Below are positions 8,751 through 17,719 of a DNA stretch of 38,377 nucleotides, piece by piece. Both the position numbers and the translations under genes were made by a program. The notes under the pieces are model-generated. The model worked only from the letters and a program-made list of their open reading frames with translations. It had not been told where the DNA came from and did not search any database. The stretch lies in contig DATHAP010000160.1 in the NCBI GenBank assembly GCA_035489715.1, positions 1 to 38,377 on the forward strand. The letters are read 5' to 3'. The DNA comes from Actinomycetes bacterium (GTDB taxonomy: Bacteria; Actinomycetota; Actinomycetes; JACCUZ01). Position 1 is the stretch's first letter. Each line of letters starts with the position of its first letter.

Positions 8751-9766
8751 GCGCCGACCCTCCGCAGCAGGCCGGCCGCCTCGACCGCCCAGTAGGTCAG
8801 CACGATGCCGGCCCCAGCGCGGCGGACCGAGGTCAGCGTCTCGAGGATCGTCCGGTCGCGGTCCAGCCAGCCGTTGGCGAAGGCCGCCTCGGCCATCGCC
8901 ATCTCCCCGGACACCTGGTAGGCCGCGACCGGGACACCCAGCCGGGCGCCCTCGTCGGCGACCCGGCGCACCACGTCGAGGTAGGGCAGCGCGGGCTTCA
9001 CCATGACGATGTCGGCGCCCTCGGCCACGTCGAGGGCGAGCTCGCGCAGCGCCTCGTCGAGGTTGGCCGGATCCTGCTGGTACGTCCGACGGTCGCCCTG
9101 CAGGGTCGACTCCACGGCCTCGCGGAACGGGCCGTAGAAGGCCGACGCGTACTTCGCGGTGTAGGCGAGCAGGACGGTGTCGACCAGCCGGTCGCCATCC
9201 AGAGCGGCTCGCACGACACCGACCTGGCCGTCCATCATCCCCGAGAGCCCGAGCACCTGGGCGCCGGCGGCGGCCTGCGCCAGGCCCATCTCGGAGTAGC
9301 GCACCAGGGTGGCGTCGTTGTCCACGGACCCGTCGGCAGCGAGGACGCCGCAGTGCCCGTGGTCGGTGAACTCGTCGAGGCACAGGTCGGACATGACGAC
9401 CGTGCCGTCGCCCACCTCGGCGACCACGTCGCGGATCGCGACGTTGAGGACGCCGTCGTCGTCGGTCCCGCCGGTGCCCGTCGCGTCCTTCGTCTCCGGG
9501 ACGCCGAAGAGCATCAGCCCGCCGACCCCGGCCTGCACCGCCTCGGCCGCGGCCTTGCGCAGCGAGTCGCGCGAGTGCTGGACCACGCCGGGCATCGTCG
9601 AGATCGGCGCCGGCTCGGCCAGCCCCTCCCGGACGAAGAGCGGCAGCACCAGGTCGCCGGGCGACACCCGGGTCTGCGCGACCAGCGAGCGCAGGGCAGC
9701 GGTCCGCCGCAGCCGGCGGGGGCGTCCCGTCGGGAACTGCGCGAGCGGGCCCGTGCCGGTCGGCAT
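8747..9766 (-). CDS. hemB: delta-aminolevulinic acid dehydratase (porphobilinogen synthase)
   Basis: 339 residues. It condenses two 5-aminolevulinate molecules to porphobilinogen. Schiff-base lysines are K205 ([17 protein letters not shown]) and K257 ([13 protein letters not shown]). The metal loop reads [16 protein letters not shown] at residues 127-142. Compared with the Zn-type loop that carries three cysteines, the middle cysteine is replaced by Asp131, while Cys129 and Cys139 remain. This suggests altered or Mg-assisted metal use, as in many actinobacterial and plant-type enzymes. It starts 2 nt after the hemD stop and overlaps hemL by 4 nt. Identity is certain; the metal requirement is inference. 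Confidence 0.97.
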   Translation of the reverse strand: MPTGTGPLAQFPTGRPRRLRRTAALRSLVAQTRVSPGDLVLPLFVREGLAEPAPISTMPGVVQHSRDSLRKAAAEAVQAGVGGLMLFGVPETKDATGTGGTDDDGVLNVAIRDVVAEVGDGTVVMSDLCLDEFTDHGHCGVLAADGSVDNDATLVRYSEMGLAQAAAGAQVLGLSGMMDGQVGVVRAALDGDRLVDTVLLAYTAKYASAFYGPFREAVESTLQGDRRTYQQDPANLDEALRELALDVAEGADIVMVKPALPYLDVVRRVADEGARLGVPVAAYQVSGEMAMAEAAFANGWLDRDRTILETLTSVRRAGAGIVLTYWAVEAAGLLRRVGA

Positions 9767-9768
9767 CG

Positions 9769-11427
9769 TCAGGTGGCCTTCCGGCGGGCCGTCGGGCGTT
9801 TCTGCGAGGGCCGCAGCACCGGCTCACCGGCGGCCACCGCGGCCGACCGGGCCGAGGCGCCGTACTCGGCGAGCGCGGTGGCGAGCTCGGCCACCGACGG
9901 GTGCGGGGCGAGGACGTCGACGCGCAGCCCGTGCTCCTCCGCCGTCTTGGCGGTGGCCGGGCCGATGCAGGCGATCACCGTCGACGAGTGCGGCTTGCCG
10001 GCGATGCCGACCAGGTTGCGCACGGTGGACGACGAGGTGAAGACCACCGCGTCGTAGCCGCCGGTCTTGATCGCCTCGCGGATAGGGGCGGCAGGCGGGG
10101 CGGCTCGCACGGTGCGGTAGGCGGTCACGTCGTCGACCTCCCAGCCGCGCTCGACCAGGCCGGCGACGAGGTTCTCGGTCGCGATGTCGGCGCGCGGCAG
10201 GAAGACCCGGTCGATCGGGTCGAAGACGGCGTCGAAGGGCGGCCAGTCCTCCAGGAGACCGGCGGCCGACTGCTCGCCGCTGGGCACCAGGTCGGGCTTG
10301 ATGCCCCAGGCGAGCAGGTCGCCGGCGGTCTGCTCGCCGACGGCCGCCACCTTGATGCCGGCGAAGGCCCGGGCGTCGAGGCCGTACTCCTCGAACCGCT
10401 CGCGCACCGCCTTGACCGCGTTGCGTGAGGTGAAGGCGACCCACTCGTAGCGGCCGGTCACCAGGCCCTTGATCGCCCGCTCCATCTGCTGCGGCGTGCG
10501 CGGCGGCTCGACAGCGATGGTCGGCACCTCCTCGGGCACGGCGCCGTGGGTGCGCAGCCTCTCGGCCAGAGCGCCGGCCTGCTCCTTGGTGCGCGGCACC
10601 AGGACCCGCCAGCCGAAGAGCGGCTTGGTCTCGAACCACGACAGCACCTCGCGGGAGCCGACCGTGTCGCCGACGACGGTGACGGTCGGCGGCGCGAGCT
10701 TGGCATCCTTGACGTCCGCGGCGACGCGCTCGAGCGTCGAGACGACGGTGCGCTGGCCGGTCGTCGTGCCCTGCTCGATCATCGCGACCGGCGTCTCCGG
10801 GGCTCGACCGGCGGCCATCAGCGCCTTGGCGGCGTCGCCGATGACCTGGGTCGCCGACAGCAGCACGAGGGTGGCGGAGCCGGCGCCGACGACCGACCAG
10901 TCGACGGTGCCCTCGGCGACGTTGACCACCCGGACCTCGCGGTGCTTGGCCGAGGTGAGGGGGATGCCGGCGTAGGCAGGGACGGCGCTCACCGAGGAGA
11001 CGCCGGGGACGACCTCGAACGGGATGCCGGCCTTGGCGCAGCCGGCGGCCTCCTCGGAGCCGGTGGCGTAGAGGAACGGGTCGCCGTCGAGCAGCCGCAC
11101 CACCGAGCCGCCGGACTTGGCGGCCTTGACCACCAGGCGGGCCCGCACGGCGTGGCTGAGCGGCTGGCCGTCGTCGCCGAGCGAGCCGTCGACGACCTCG
11201 ACGTCCGGGCGGCAGAAGCGGCGGACGAAGGCCTCGTCCTGCGACTCGGTCACGACGACGTCGGCGCGCGCGAGCAGCTCGACGGCGCGCACGGTGAGCA
11301 GCTCGGGGTCACCGGGCCCGGCGCCCACGAACGCGACGCAGCCCAGCACCGGCGACGGCTTCGTCGCCTTGGACACCTTGGTGACCTTCGTCTTCTCAGC
11401 GGAGGTCTTCTTCTTGGGGGCGGTCAC
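9769..11427 (-). CDS. hemD: fused uroporphyrinogen-III C-methyltransferase (CobA domain) / uroporphyrinogen-III synthase (HemD)
   Basis: 552 residues in two domains. After a Lys-rich tail (residues 1-25), the tetrapyrrole methylase domain runs from about 30 to 265. It contains [16 protein letters not shown], the SAM site [15 protein letters not shown] and [21 protein letters not shown]. The HemD domain (about 270-520) contains [69 protein letters not shown] and [17 protein letters not shown]. One protein could therefore cyclise hydroxymethylbilane to uroporphyrinogen III and methylate it towards siroheme or cobalamin. In the methylase half, the segment after LARADVVV reads TESQDEAFV instead of the usual D-x-L-V catalytic stretch, so methylase activity is less certain. 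A short basic tail follows the HemD domain. It overlaps hemC by 4 nt. Confidence 0.93.
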   Translation of the reverse strand: MTAPKKKTSAEKTKVTKVSKATKPSPVLGCVAFVGAGPGDPELLTVRAVELLARADVVVTESQDEAFVRRFCRPDVEVVDGSLGDDGQPLSHAVRARLVVKAAKSGGSVVRLLDGDPFLYATGSEEAAGCAKAGIPFEVVPGVSSVSAVPAYAGIPLTSAKHREVRVVNVAEGTVDWSVVGAGSATLVLLSATQVIGDAAKALMAAGRAPETPVAMIEQGTTTGQRTVVSTLERVAADVKDAKLAPPTVTVVGDTVGSREVLSWFETKPLFGWRVLVPRTKEQAGALAERLRTHGAVPEEVPTIAVEPPRTPQQMERAIKGLVTGRYEWVAFTSRNAVKAVRERFEEYGLDARAFAGIKVAAVGEQTAGDLLAWGIKPDLVPSGEQSAAGLLEDWPPFDAVFDPIDRVFLPRADIATENLVAGLVERGWEVDDVTAYRTVRAAPPAAPIREAIKTGGYDAVVFTSSSTVRNLVGIAGKPHSSTVIACIGPATAKTAEEHGLRVDVLAPHPSVAELATALAEYGASARSAAVAAGEPVLRPSQKRPTARRKAT

Positions 11428-12359
11428 TGAACGCGCTCCAACATCAGGTCAGCCGCCCCCTCGGCGAGCAGCTCGGTCGCAAGACCACGACCGATCCGCG
11501 CCGCCTCGTCGAGGGGTCCGGTGGCGGACAGCCGGACACTCGCGGAGCCGTCGACAGCGCTGACGACGGCCCGGAGGTACAGCTGCATGACGTGCTCGTC
11601 GGGCTCGGGCTCGGCTGCTTCCCCGTAGGCACCCACGGGGGCCGAGCAGCCGGCTTCGAGCTCGGCGAGCAGGGTTCGCTCGGCGGTCACGGCGAGCCGG
11701 GTCACGGCGTCGTCGAGGCTGCCGAGCAGCTCGGCGGTGGCGTTGTCGCCGGAGCGGCACTCCACCGCCAACGCCCCCTGGCCGGGGGCGGGAAGCATCT
11801 GGAGAGGATCGAGCACCTCGGTCACGGTGTCCAATCGACCGAGGCGGGCCAGGCCCGCGCGGGCCAGCAGGACGGCGTCCAGCCTGCCCTCGGAGACCAT
11901 GCGCAGGCGGGTGTCGACGTTGCCCCGCACGTCGACGACCTCGAGCCCGAGGCCGAGCGCGCGCAGCTGGGCGGCCCGCCGCGGCGCGCCGGTGCCGACC
12001 TTGGCGCCGGCCGGCAGCTCGCCCAGGGTGAGCCCGTCGCGGGCGACCAGCGCGTCGCGGGGGTCCTCCCGGGGCGGGACCGCCGCGACCAGCACCTCGT
12101 CGGGCTGGCTGGTCGGCAGGTCCTTGAGCGAGTGGACCGCGGCATCGACCTCCCCGGCGGCGAGCGCCTCTCGCAGCGCGCCGACGAAGACGCCGGTGCC
12201 GCCGATCTGGGTGAGTGCGGCCCGCGAGGTGTCGCCGAGTGTGGTGACGGTGACCAGCTCGACCTGGCGGCCGGTGCGCGCGGTCAGCTCGGCCGCGACC
12301 TGCCCGGCCTGAGCCGTCGCCAGGGCGCTGCCACGGGTGCCGATGCGCAGGGCGGTCAT
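11424..12359 (-). CDS. hemC: porphobilinogen deaminase (hydroxymethylbilane synthase)
   Basis: 311 residues. It polymerises four porphobilinogens into hydroxymethylbilane. The dipyrromethane cofactor cysteine is C238 in [18 protein letters not shown], and the catalytic aspartate is D80 in [10 protein letters not shown]. Other family blocks are [18 protein letters not shown] at the N-terminus, [27 protein letters not shown] and [15 protein letters not shown]. All expected catalytic residues are present and length is normal. Both junctions in the run are 4-nt ATGA/GTGA overlaps (hemA upstream, cobA-hemD downstream), supporting translational coupling. Confidence 0.98.
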   Translation of the reverse strand: MTALRIGTRGSALATAQAGQVAAELTARTGRQVELVTVTTLGDTSRAALTQIGGTGVFVGALREALAAGEVDAAVHSLKDLPTSQPDEVLVAAVPPREDPRDALVARDGLTLGELPAGAKVGTGAPRRAAQLRALGLGLEVVDVRGNVDTRLRMVSEGRLDAVLLARAGLARLGRLDTVTEVLDPLQMLPAPGQGALAVECRSGDNATAELLGSLDDAVTRLAVTAERTLLAELEAGCSAPVGAYGEAAEPEPDEHVMQLYLRAVVSAVDGSASVRLSATGPLDEAARIGRGLATELLAEGAADLMLERVQ

Positions 12360-13663
12360 GACGGACGCTCCTCGATGTGCACCTGGGTGACGGCGTCGAC
12401 GGCGGCCTGGTCGAGGCCGAAGAGCTTGGAGAGCGCGTCGGCGTAGCCCTCGCCGCCGGGCTCCCCCGCCAGCTGCTTGACGCGCACCGTCGGGGCGTGC
12501 AGCACCTTGTCCACCACCCGGTGCACGGTCTGCTCGATCTCGACCCGCTCCCTGTCGCCGAGCTGCGGCAGGCGGCCGGCCAGGCGGGTCAGCTCGGACC
12601 GTACGACGCCGTCAGCCATCTCGCGCAGGGCGACGACGGTCGGGGCGACGCTGGCCGCGCGCTGCCAGCCCAGGAAGGCGACGACCTCGTCGGCCACGAT
12701 CGCGCGGGTGGCCTCGACGTCAGCAGCGTGCTCGGTCGCCTCCAGCGCCCGGGCCAGCGTCTCGAGGTCGACGACCGTGACGCCGGGCACGTCGTGCGCG
12801 TCGTGCGCCAGGTCGCGCGGGAGCGCCAGGTCGACGACGACGAACGGCCGCCCGTCCCGCGCCTGCTGCACCCGCACGAGGTCGTCGCGGGAGATGAGGT
12901 GGCCGACCGCGCCGGTGCAGGTGATGACCAGGTCGGCGCCGGCCATCGCGTCGGGCAGGCCGGACAGGGCCACCGCCTCGGCGCCGACGGCCGCCGCGAC
13001 CCGCTCGCCGTGGGCGAAGGTGCGGTTGGCGACCACCAGGTGGCCGATGCCGGCCCGCGACAGCAGGGTCGCGGCCAGCGCGCTCATCGACCCGGCGCCC
13101 ACGACGACCGCGGACAGCCCGGTCACCGGGCCGAGGGTGCGCTCGGCCTCGTCCAGCCCCGCGGTCACCAGCGAGCGGCCGGCCCGGTCGATGCCGGTCT
13201 CGGTGCGCGCCCGCTTGCCCACCCGCAGCGCCTGTTGCGCCAGAGCACCGAGCGTGCGGCCGGCCGTGCCGTGGTCCTGCGCCGCCCTCAGCGCGGTGCG
13301 GACCTGGCCGAGGATCTGGCTCTCGCCGACGACCATCGAGTCGAGCCCGCAGGCGACCGAGAACAGGTGGGCGACCGCCCGGTCCTCGTAGTGGACGTAC
13401 AGGTGAGGGGTGAGCTCGTCGATCGGCACCGAGGATCGGCGCGCCAGCAGCTCGGAGGTCTGGGCCAGGCCGCCGTGGAACTTGTCGACGTCGGCGTAGA
13501 TCTCGACCCGGTTGCACGTGGAGAGCACCATCGCCTCTCCGGCGTGGTCGCTGCCGACGACGTCCGAGAGCAGCTTCTCAGCGCTCTCGCGGGTGAGGGT
13601 CGTCCGCTCGAGCAGGCCGACCGGCGCGGTGCGGTGGGAGAGACCGACGACCAGGACGCTCAC
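12356..13663 (-). CDS. hemA: glutamyl-tRNA reductase
   Basis: 435 residues. It reduces glutamyl-tRNA(Glu) to glutamate-1-semialdehyde with NADPH, the committed step of C5 tetrapyrrole synthesis. The nucleophilic cysteine is C50 in [12 protein letters not shown]. The substrate-binding block [21 protein letters not shown] and the NADPH-binding loop [20 protein letters not shown] are intact. The C-terminal dimerisation helices (from about residue 310) are present. GTG at 13663 is chosen because it overlaps the rex stop (GTGA) and gives the conserved N-terminus [13 protein letters not shown]. It is the first biosynthetic gene after rex, as in Streptomyces rex-hemACD. Confidence 0.97.
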   Translation of the reverse strand: MSVLVVGLSHRTAPVGLLERTTLTRESAEKLLSDVVGSDHAGEAMVLSTCNRVEIYADVDKFHGGLAQTSELLARRSSVPIDELTPHLYVHYEDRAVAHLFSVACGLDSMVVGESQILGQVRTALRAAQDHGTAGRTLGALAQQALRVGKRARTETGIDRAGRSLVTAGLDEAERTLGPVTGLSAVVVGAGSMSALAATLLSRAGIGHLVVANRTFAHGERVAAAVGAEAVALSGLPDAMAGADLVITCTGAVGHLISRDDLVRVQQARDGRPFVVVDLALPRDLAHDAHDVPGVTVVDLETLARALEATEHAADVEATRAIVADEVVAFLGWQRAASVAPTVVALREMADGVVRSELTRLAGRLPQLGDRERVEIEQTVHRVVDKVLHAPTVRVKQLAGEPGGEGYADALSKLFGLDQAAVDAVTQVHIEERPS

Positions 13664-14400
13664 GACGTCACCGCCACGCGCGGGTCGGAGCCGGCGTCCA
13701 CTCCCGCCATCGCGGTCATCGGGTCGAGCGCGGTCTTGCGCTGCTCGTGGAAGGCCAGGATCTGCAGCTCGATCGACATGTCCACCTTGCGCACCTCGAC
13801 GTGCTCGGGCACGACGAGCACCGCCGGGGCGAAGTTGAGGATGCTGCCGACGCCGGCTGCGACCAGCCGGTCGCACACCGACTGGGCCACGGTGGCCGGG
13901 GTCGCGATGACGGCGATCGCGATGCCGCGGGACCCGACGAGCTCCTCGAGGTCGTCGATGTGCTCGACCTGCAGGCCGGCCACGAAGCTGCCCACCGTGC
14001 CCGGGTCGCTGTCGAGCAGCGCGCGGACCGCGAAGCCGCGGGAGGCGAAGCCGCCGTAGTTGGCCAGCGCGTGACCGAGGTGGCCGAGCCCGACGATGAC
14101 GACCGGCCAGTCCTGGGTCAGGCCCAGCTCCCGGGACACCTGGTAGACGAGGTACTCGACGTCGTAGCCGACCCCACGGGTGCCGTAGGAGCCGAGGTGG
14201 GAGAGGTCCTTGCGCAGCTTGGCCGAGTTGACCCCCGCGGCCGCGGCCAGCTCCTCGGACGACACGGTGGAGACGCCCTCGTCGGCCAGCGTGCCCAGCG
14301 CCCGCAGGTAGACGGGCAGCCGCGCCACGGTGGCCGCCGGGATGCCCTGGCGGGCCGGCCGGTGGCCGGCCTTCGCGTCGGGTCGTCCAGCGCTCGTCAC
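13660..14400 (-). CDS. rex: redox-sensing transcriptional repressor Rex
   Basis: 246 residues. The N-terminal winged helix (about 20-85) contains the conserved IPAATVARLPVYLRAL, SSEELAAAAGVNSAKLRKDLSHLGSYGTRGVGYDV. The C-terminal Rossmann domain has the NAD(H) loop GLGHLGHALANYGGF (about 104-118) and an acidic residue D130 after strand 2, expected for NAD(H) rather than NADP(H) sensing. Rex represses when NADH is low relative to NAD+ and releases DNA when NADH rises. GTG at 14400 is preferred: GGGAG precedes it by 4 nt, and the alternative upstream codon (TTG at 14472) lies inside the operator. It heads the heme/cytochrome c run and is probably autoregulated through the site at 14455-14472. 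Confidence 0.96.
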   Translation of the reverse strand: MTSAGRPDAKAGHRPARQGIPAATVARLPVYLRALGTLADEGVSTVSSEELAAAAGVNSAKLRKDLSHLGSYGTRGVGYDVEYLVYQVSRELGLTQDWPVVIVGLGHLGHALANYGGFASRGFAVRALLDSDPGTVGSFVAGLQVEHIDDLEELVGSRGIAIAVIATPATVAQSVCDRLVAAGVGSILNFAPAVLVVPEHVEVRKVDMSIELQILAFHEQRKTALDPMTAMAGVDAGSDPRVAVTS

Positions 14401-14443
14401 GGGTCTCCCACTCGCCTCGGCCGAGGTCTGCTCCGGACTCGTC

Positions 14444-14472
14444 AGGCTATGCGCTTGTGAACGTGAGCACAA
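14444..14472 (-). promoter_or_regulatory. putative rex promoter (-35 at 14467-14472, -10 at 14444-14449)
   Basis: Read on the minus strand, TTGTGC is followed after 17 nt by TAGCCT, a reasonable actinobacterial vegetative promoter. Transcription would start near 14436, giving a leader of about 36 nt before the rex GTG at 14400. The -35 hexamer lies inside the Rex-like dyad, so repressor binding would block polymerase. The hexamer matches are seen; activity is inferred. Confidence 0.6.
14455..14472. promoter_or_regulatory. putative Rex operator (ROP site)
   Basis: The 18-bp sequence TTGTGAACGTGAGCACAA has the TTGTG/CACAA arms at the spacing described for Rex sites (TTGTGAANNNNTTCACAA type). 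The left arm is a full match through TTGTGAAC; the right arm keeps CACAA but has G in place of T two bases inside it. It lies 55 bp upstream of the rex start codon, overlapping the -35 hexamer and spacer of the inferred promoter. This predicts autorepression and redox control of the whole downstream run. Confidence 0.72.
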
Positions 14473-14507
14473 AGTGAGCGATCATGCCCCGCGGCGGCCC
14501 GCCACGG

Positions 14508-14792
14508 TCAGCGCTCGAGCAGGGCCGCGCGCAGGCGGTCCTCGCTGACCCGCCAGAAGTCGTGCGGCTCCCCGTCCACCAGGGTGACCGGGATCTGTTC
14601 CCAGTAGCGCTCGTGCAGGGCCGGGTCGTCCAGGATGCTGCGCTCCTCGAAGCGCTCCCCCAGCTCGGCGGTCACCCGGGCGACGACCTCGCGGGCGTCG
14701 TCGCAGAGGTGGCAGCCGGGCTTGCCGATCAGCAGCACCCGGGCAGGCGGCGTCCCGCCGTCTGGTTCGGCCCCGCCGGCCGCTCCGGTCAC
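14508..14792 (-). CDS. glutaredoxin-like (DUF836) thioredoxin-fold protein
   Basis: 94 residues. The active-site-like motif is [11 protein letters not shown] with cysteines at 27 and 30, followed by [39 protein letters not shown]. That segment contains the cis-proline (IPVT) expected in the thioredoxin fold. This is the small glutaredoxin-like family frequently found beside rex/hemA in actinobacteria. The in-frame GTG at 14792 overlaps the ligase stop as GTGA, so it is translated from the ligase message. A cytosolic thiol-disulfide role is likely; the partner protein is unknown. It lies just upstream of the rex promoter (107 bp between coding regions). Confidence 0.87.
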   Translation of the reverse strand: MTGAAGGAEPDGGTPPARVLLIGKPGCHLCDDAREVVARVTAELGERFEERSILDDPALHERYWEQIPVTLVDGEPHDFWRVSEDRLRAALLER

Positions 14793-16366
14793 TCCAGCGC
14801 CTCCCGCAGCCGGCCCTTGGCGACCTTGCCGGTGACCGAGTGCGGCAGCTCGTCGACGACCTCGACGGTGCTCGGCCGCTTGAAGCGGGCCAGCCGGGTC
14901 GCCGCGTGGGCGAGCACGTCGTCGGGCGTGAGGGTGGTGAGGGTGTTGCCGTCCACCGGCACCACGAACGCGTGCACCGCCTCCCCGGTCTGCGGGTCGG
15001 GGACGCCCACCACGGCCGCCTCGGCGACCCCCGGGTGCTGGACCAGCGCGTCCTCGACCTCGCGCGGGTAGACGTTGAAGCCGCTCACCAGCACCAGCTC
15101 CTTGCGCCGGTCGACGATGACCAGGTCGCCGCGCTCGTCGGTGATCGCGACGTCGCCGGTGGCCCACCACCCGTCGTCGGCCGGCCCGTCGACCCCGTCC
15201 GGCCAGTAGCCGGAGAACAGGTTGTCGCCGCGCACCCAGATCTCGCCCGGGTCCCCCTCGTCGACCGGGTTGCCCTGCTCGTCGAGCAGCCGGGTCTCGA
15301 CGCCCGGCAGCGGGCGCCCGATCGAGCCGGCCAACGCCCCCGGCGACGCCAGGGTGGTCGCCACGACCGGGGCAGCCTCGGTGAGCCCGTAGCCCTCGTG
15401 CACGGTGAGGCCGGTGGCCGCCTGCACCCTGGCCGCGGCGTCGGGGGGGAGCGAGGAGGCGCCCGAGGCGAGCAGGCGCACCCCGCCCAGGGCCTCGAGG
15501 CCCGGCTGGACCGACCAGGCGACGTACATCGGTGGTGCCCCGGGGATGTTCGTGACGCCCTCGTCCCGCACCACCCCGAGCGTCCCCGCCGGATCGAAGC
15601 GGTCGACCAGGACGCCGGTGGCCGCGGTCGCCGCGACCATGCCGAGGCCCGCCTGCAGGCCGTAGACGTGGAAGAGGGGCAGGACGAGGAGTACGACGTC
15701 GTCGGCGCGCATGGGCGGCGGCTCCAGCGCCCCGCACTGGTGCAGGTTGGCCAGCAGCGCACGGTGGCTCAGCATCGCTCCGCGCGGACGGCCGCTGGTG
15801 CCGGAGGTGAACATCAGCACCGCGAGGTCCTCGCCGCCGCGGCCGGCCTCGACCGGGCCGGCACGGCGCCCGCCCGCGAGCACCGAGTCCAGCCCCGCGG
15901 GGTCGACGACCACCCGGTGCGTGCCGGCGACCGCCTCCTCGACCACGGCTGTCGTGGCGTCCTCGCAGATGACCGCCTTGGCGCCCGCGTCGCCGAGCAG
16001 GCCGGCCACCTCCGGCGCGGTGTAGCCGGTGTTGAGCGGCACCACGACCAGGCCGGCCCGAAGCGCGCCGAAGTAGGACGTGACGAAGCCGACGGTGTTG
16101 GACAGCGACAGGGCGACCCGGTCGCCGGGCTGCAGGTGCATCTCGCGGCGCAGGCCGACCGCCATCGCGTCGACGTCACGGTCGAGCTCGCCCCAGGTCA
16201 GCTGGACCGCGGTGCCGCCGGTGCCGCCGGTGCCGCCGCTGCCGGCGGGGACCGGCTGACGCAGCGCCGGGCGGTCGCCCACCCTCCCGGCGGCCGTGCG
16301 CACGAGGTCGGCGAGGTTGGCCCGGTCACCAGGGGCGGCCGTCGTCGTGCCGGCGGGCTCGGACAC
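14789..16366 (-). CDS. AMP-dependent acyl-CoA synthetase/ligase
   Basis: 525 residues of the ANL superfamily. The phosphate loop is [15 protein letters not shown] at about residues 187-201, with Arg where Lys is common before the last Gly. The aromatic/acid motif is [11 protein letters not shown], the ribose-binding aspartate lies in WWATGDVA, and the hinge and A8 region is [24 protein letters not shown]. The adenylation lysine is in [14 protein letters not shown] near the C-terminus. It probably activates a fatty or other carboxylic acid to the CoA thioester; chain length cannot be read. The N-terminal loop carries a (GGT)3 repeat. GTG at 16366 is the start used. It is 36 bp from the divergent HAD gene and overlaps the glutaredoxin-like gene by 4 nt. 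Confidence 0.92.
   Translation of the reverse strand: MSEPAGTTTAAPGDRANLADLVRTAAGRVGDRPALRQPVPAGSGGTGGTGGTAVQLTWGELDRDVDAMAVGLRREMHLQPGDRVALSLSNTVGFVTSYFGALRAGLVVVPLNTGYTAPEVAGLLGDAGAKAVICEDATTAVVEEAVAGTHRVVVDPAGLDSVLAGGRRAGPVEAGRGGEDLAVLMFTSGTSGRPRGAMLSHRALLANLHQCGALEPPPMRADDVVLLVLPLFHVYGLQAGLGMVAATAATGVLVDRFDPAGTLGVVRDEGVTNIPGAPPMYVAWSVQPGLEALGGVRLLASGASSLPPDAAARVQAATGLTVHEGYGLTEAAPVVATTLASPGALAGSIGRPLPGVETRLLDEQGNPVDEGDPGEIWVRGDNLFSGYWPDGVDGPADDGWWATGDVAITDERGDLVIVDRRKELVLVSGFNVYPREVEDALVQHPGVAEAAVVGVPDPQTGEAVHAFVVPVDGNTLTTLTPDDVLAHAATRLARFKRPSTVEVVDELPHSVTGKVAKGRLREALE
16211..16237. repeat. 9-bp tandem repeat (three units) inside the acyl-CoA ligase gene
   Basis: The unit GGTGCCGCC is repeated three times in tandem. 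On the minus strand it encodes Gly-Gly-Thr three times (residues 44-52 of the ligase), in a loop between the N-terminal helix and the first core strand. Unit number changes would stay in frame. Confidence 0.8.
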
Positions 16367-16388
16367 AGCCGCAGTCTGGCACAGGGCC

Positions 16389-16394
16389 TACGCT
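16389..16394 (+). promoter_or_regulatory. -10-like box TACGCT, leaderless context, HAD-IB gene
   Basis: TACGCT ends 8 nt before the ATG at 16403. Transcription starting 6-8 nt after the box would begin at or next to the start codon. No clear -35 and no Shine-Dalgarno are seen. Confidence 0.45.
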
Positions 16395-16402
16395 CTGCGG
16401 TC

Positions 16403-17263
16403 ATGGCGAAGCAGGCCGACCGGGACGCGCTCGCGGCCGGTCGCGCCTCTGCCGCCGCCGCCGCGGTCGAGGCCGCGCTGCAGGTGCCGCCGGACCCGCA
16501 CGCGGCCGCCTTCTTCGACGTCGACAACACGGTGATGCAGGGTGCGTCGATCTTCCATCTGGCCCGCGGCCTCTACGCCCGCGACTTCTTCACCGCCCGC
16601 GACATCGGCCGGTTCGCGTGGGCGCAGGCCAAGTTCCGGGTCGTCGGGCGCGAGGACATGGGAACCGTGCACGAGGCCCGGGAGACCGCGCTGTCCTTCG
16701 CCGCGGGGCACACCGTCGCCGAGCTGACCACGATCGGCGAAGAGGTCTTCGACGAGGTGATGGCCGCGAAGGTGTGGCCGGGCACCCGGGCGCTGGCCCA
16801 GATGCACCTCGACGCCGGGCAGCGGGTCTGGCTGGTCACCGCGACGCCGGTCGAGGTGGCCACGGTCATCGCCCGGCGGCTCGGCCTGACCGGCGCCCTC
16901 GGCACGGTCGCCGAGACCGTCGACGGCGTCTACACCGGCCGGCTGGTCGGCGAGATCCTGCACGGCGAGGCGAAGGCCGAGGCCGTCCGCGCGCTGGCCG
17001 ACCGCGAGGGGCTCGACCTGCGCGCCTGCGCGGCGTACTCCGACTCGGCCAACGACATCCCGCTGCTCTCCCTCGTCGGCCAGCCGTGCGCGATCAACCC
17101 GGACAGCAAGCTGCGGGCGCACGCCCGGGAGCAGGGATGGCGGGTCCGCGACTACCGCACCGGGCGCAAGGCGGCCAAGGTCGGCCTGCCCACCGCCGCG
17201 GGGCTGGGGGCCGCCGCAGGCGCGGTCGCCGCGGCGCTGTCGGCCCGGCGCAGGCGGTCCTGA
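16403..17263 (+). CDS. HAD-superfamily IB hydrolase (SerB-like phosphatase)
   Basis: 286 residues. The catalytic loop is [13 protein letters not shown] (nucleophile in DVDNT at about residues 38-42). Motif II threonine is in [12 protein letters not shown], the motif III lysine is in [11 protein letters not shown], and motif IV is [15 protein letters not shown]. The order and the helical cap match subfamily IB (PSP-like) enzymes, which include phosphoserine phosphatases and lysophosphatidic acid or similar phosphatases. The C-terminus has a hydrophobic Ala/Gly stretch ([19 protein letters not shown]) followed by five basic residues, which may anchor it to the membrane. Gene context (acyltransferase and epimerase to the right, acyl-CoA ligase to the left) would fit lipid phosphate turnover, but this is inference. 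The start codon has no Shine-Dalgarno and may be leaderless. Confidence 0.9.
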   Translation: MAKQADRDALAAGRASAAAAAVEAALQVPPDPHAAAFFDVDNTVMQGASIFHLARGLYARDFFTARDIGRFAWAQAKFRVVGREDMGTVHEARETALSFAAGHTVAELTTIGEEVFDEVMAAKVWPGTRALAQMHLDAGQRVWLVTATPVEVATVIARRLGLTGALGTVAETVDGVYTGRLVGEILHGEAKAEAVRALADREGLDLRACAAYSDSANDIPLLSLVGQPCAINPDSKLRAHAREQGWRVRDYRTGRKAAKVGLPTAAGLGAAAGAVAAALSARRRRS

Positions 17264-17287
17264 CAGCGCTCCGGGGCGTCGGCCGAG

Positions 17288-17317
17288 TTGATTACGGGCG
17301 ATGTGCCTGGTTACGGT
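17288..17317 (+). promoter_or_regulatory. putative vegetative promoter TTGATT-18-TACGGT
   Basis: TTGATT (17288-17293) and TACGGT (17312-17317) are separated by 18 nt, one of the best -35/-10 pairs in the window. It points rightwards into the stretch that contains the apparently frameshifted repeat gene. Transcription would begin near 17324, with GTG codons at 17333 and 17337 just downstream. Confidence 0.55.
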
Positions 17318-17332
17318 CGAACATCGCGCGCT

Positions 17333-17667
17333 GTGCGTGACACGTTCGTCGCACCACGGGTATCCCCGAGCAGCTCCTCCTGCCCCTGAGGAGGTCCGGC
17401 GGCTCGGCGGGGACGACAGGCGGCGGCCTCGGCGACGCGTTGGGGGCACGGTCGACGGTGTCGGCGACACGGTTGACGGCGTCGGGGACGCGGTCGGCGG
17501 GGTGGCCGACGGCGTGGACGGCGTGCTCGACCCGGGCACCTCGCCCCTGGTGAGCAGCACCCCGCTGGCGACGAGCGCGCCGCTGCCGAGCCTCGACCCG
17601 TCGACGGTCACCTCACTCACCGCTGCCGACGGTCTGCGACTCGCTGCTCGGCGCCGAGACCTGCTGA
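17333..17667 (+). pseudogene. probable broken small gene with VDGVGD repeats
   Basis: The 456-bp stretch between the HAD and acyltransferase genes has no intact gene, but three pieces look like protein. Frame 1 (17401-17442) reads GGSAGTTGGGLGDAL. Frame 3 (from 17445 to about 17615) reads GTVDGVGDTVDGVGDAVGG, then VADGVDGVLDPGTSPLVSST and a Ser/Pro-rich segment. Frame 1 resumes with PLPTVCDSLLGAETC and a stop at 17665-17667. Joining them needs one added base (at the G5 run 17442-17446) and one removed base (near 17615). I see no signal peptide and no convincing start codon. Either it is a decayed exported or cell-wall protein gene, or the sequence has two compensating indel errors. An uninterrupted 128-codon frame from GTG 17337 exists, but its N-terminal part is arginine-rich and not protein-like. 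Confidence 0.4.
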
Positions 17668-17719
17668 GCCCGGACTGGCGGGCTTGCGGTGCAGATGGTG
17701 CGCCGCTTCCCCGCCAGCC

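Noticed and set aside
7410-9827. 805-residue fusion covering hemL and upstream sequence
   Set aside because: The N-terminal 359 residues of that frame are arginine-rich shadow of hemB; the GTG at 8750 gives a normal HemL.
12377-14059. 560-codon open frame on the plus strand opposite hemA and rex
   Set aside because: It is a mirror of the GC-rich codon bias of hemA and rex; the translation is His/Asp/Arg-rich with no family motif.
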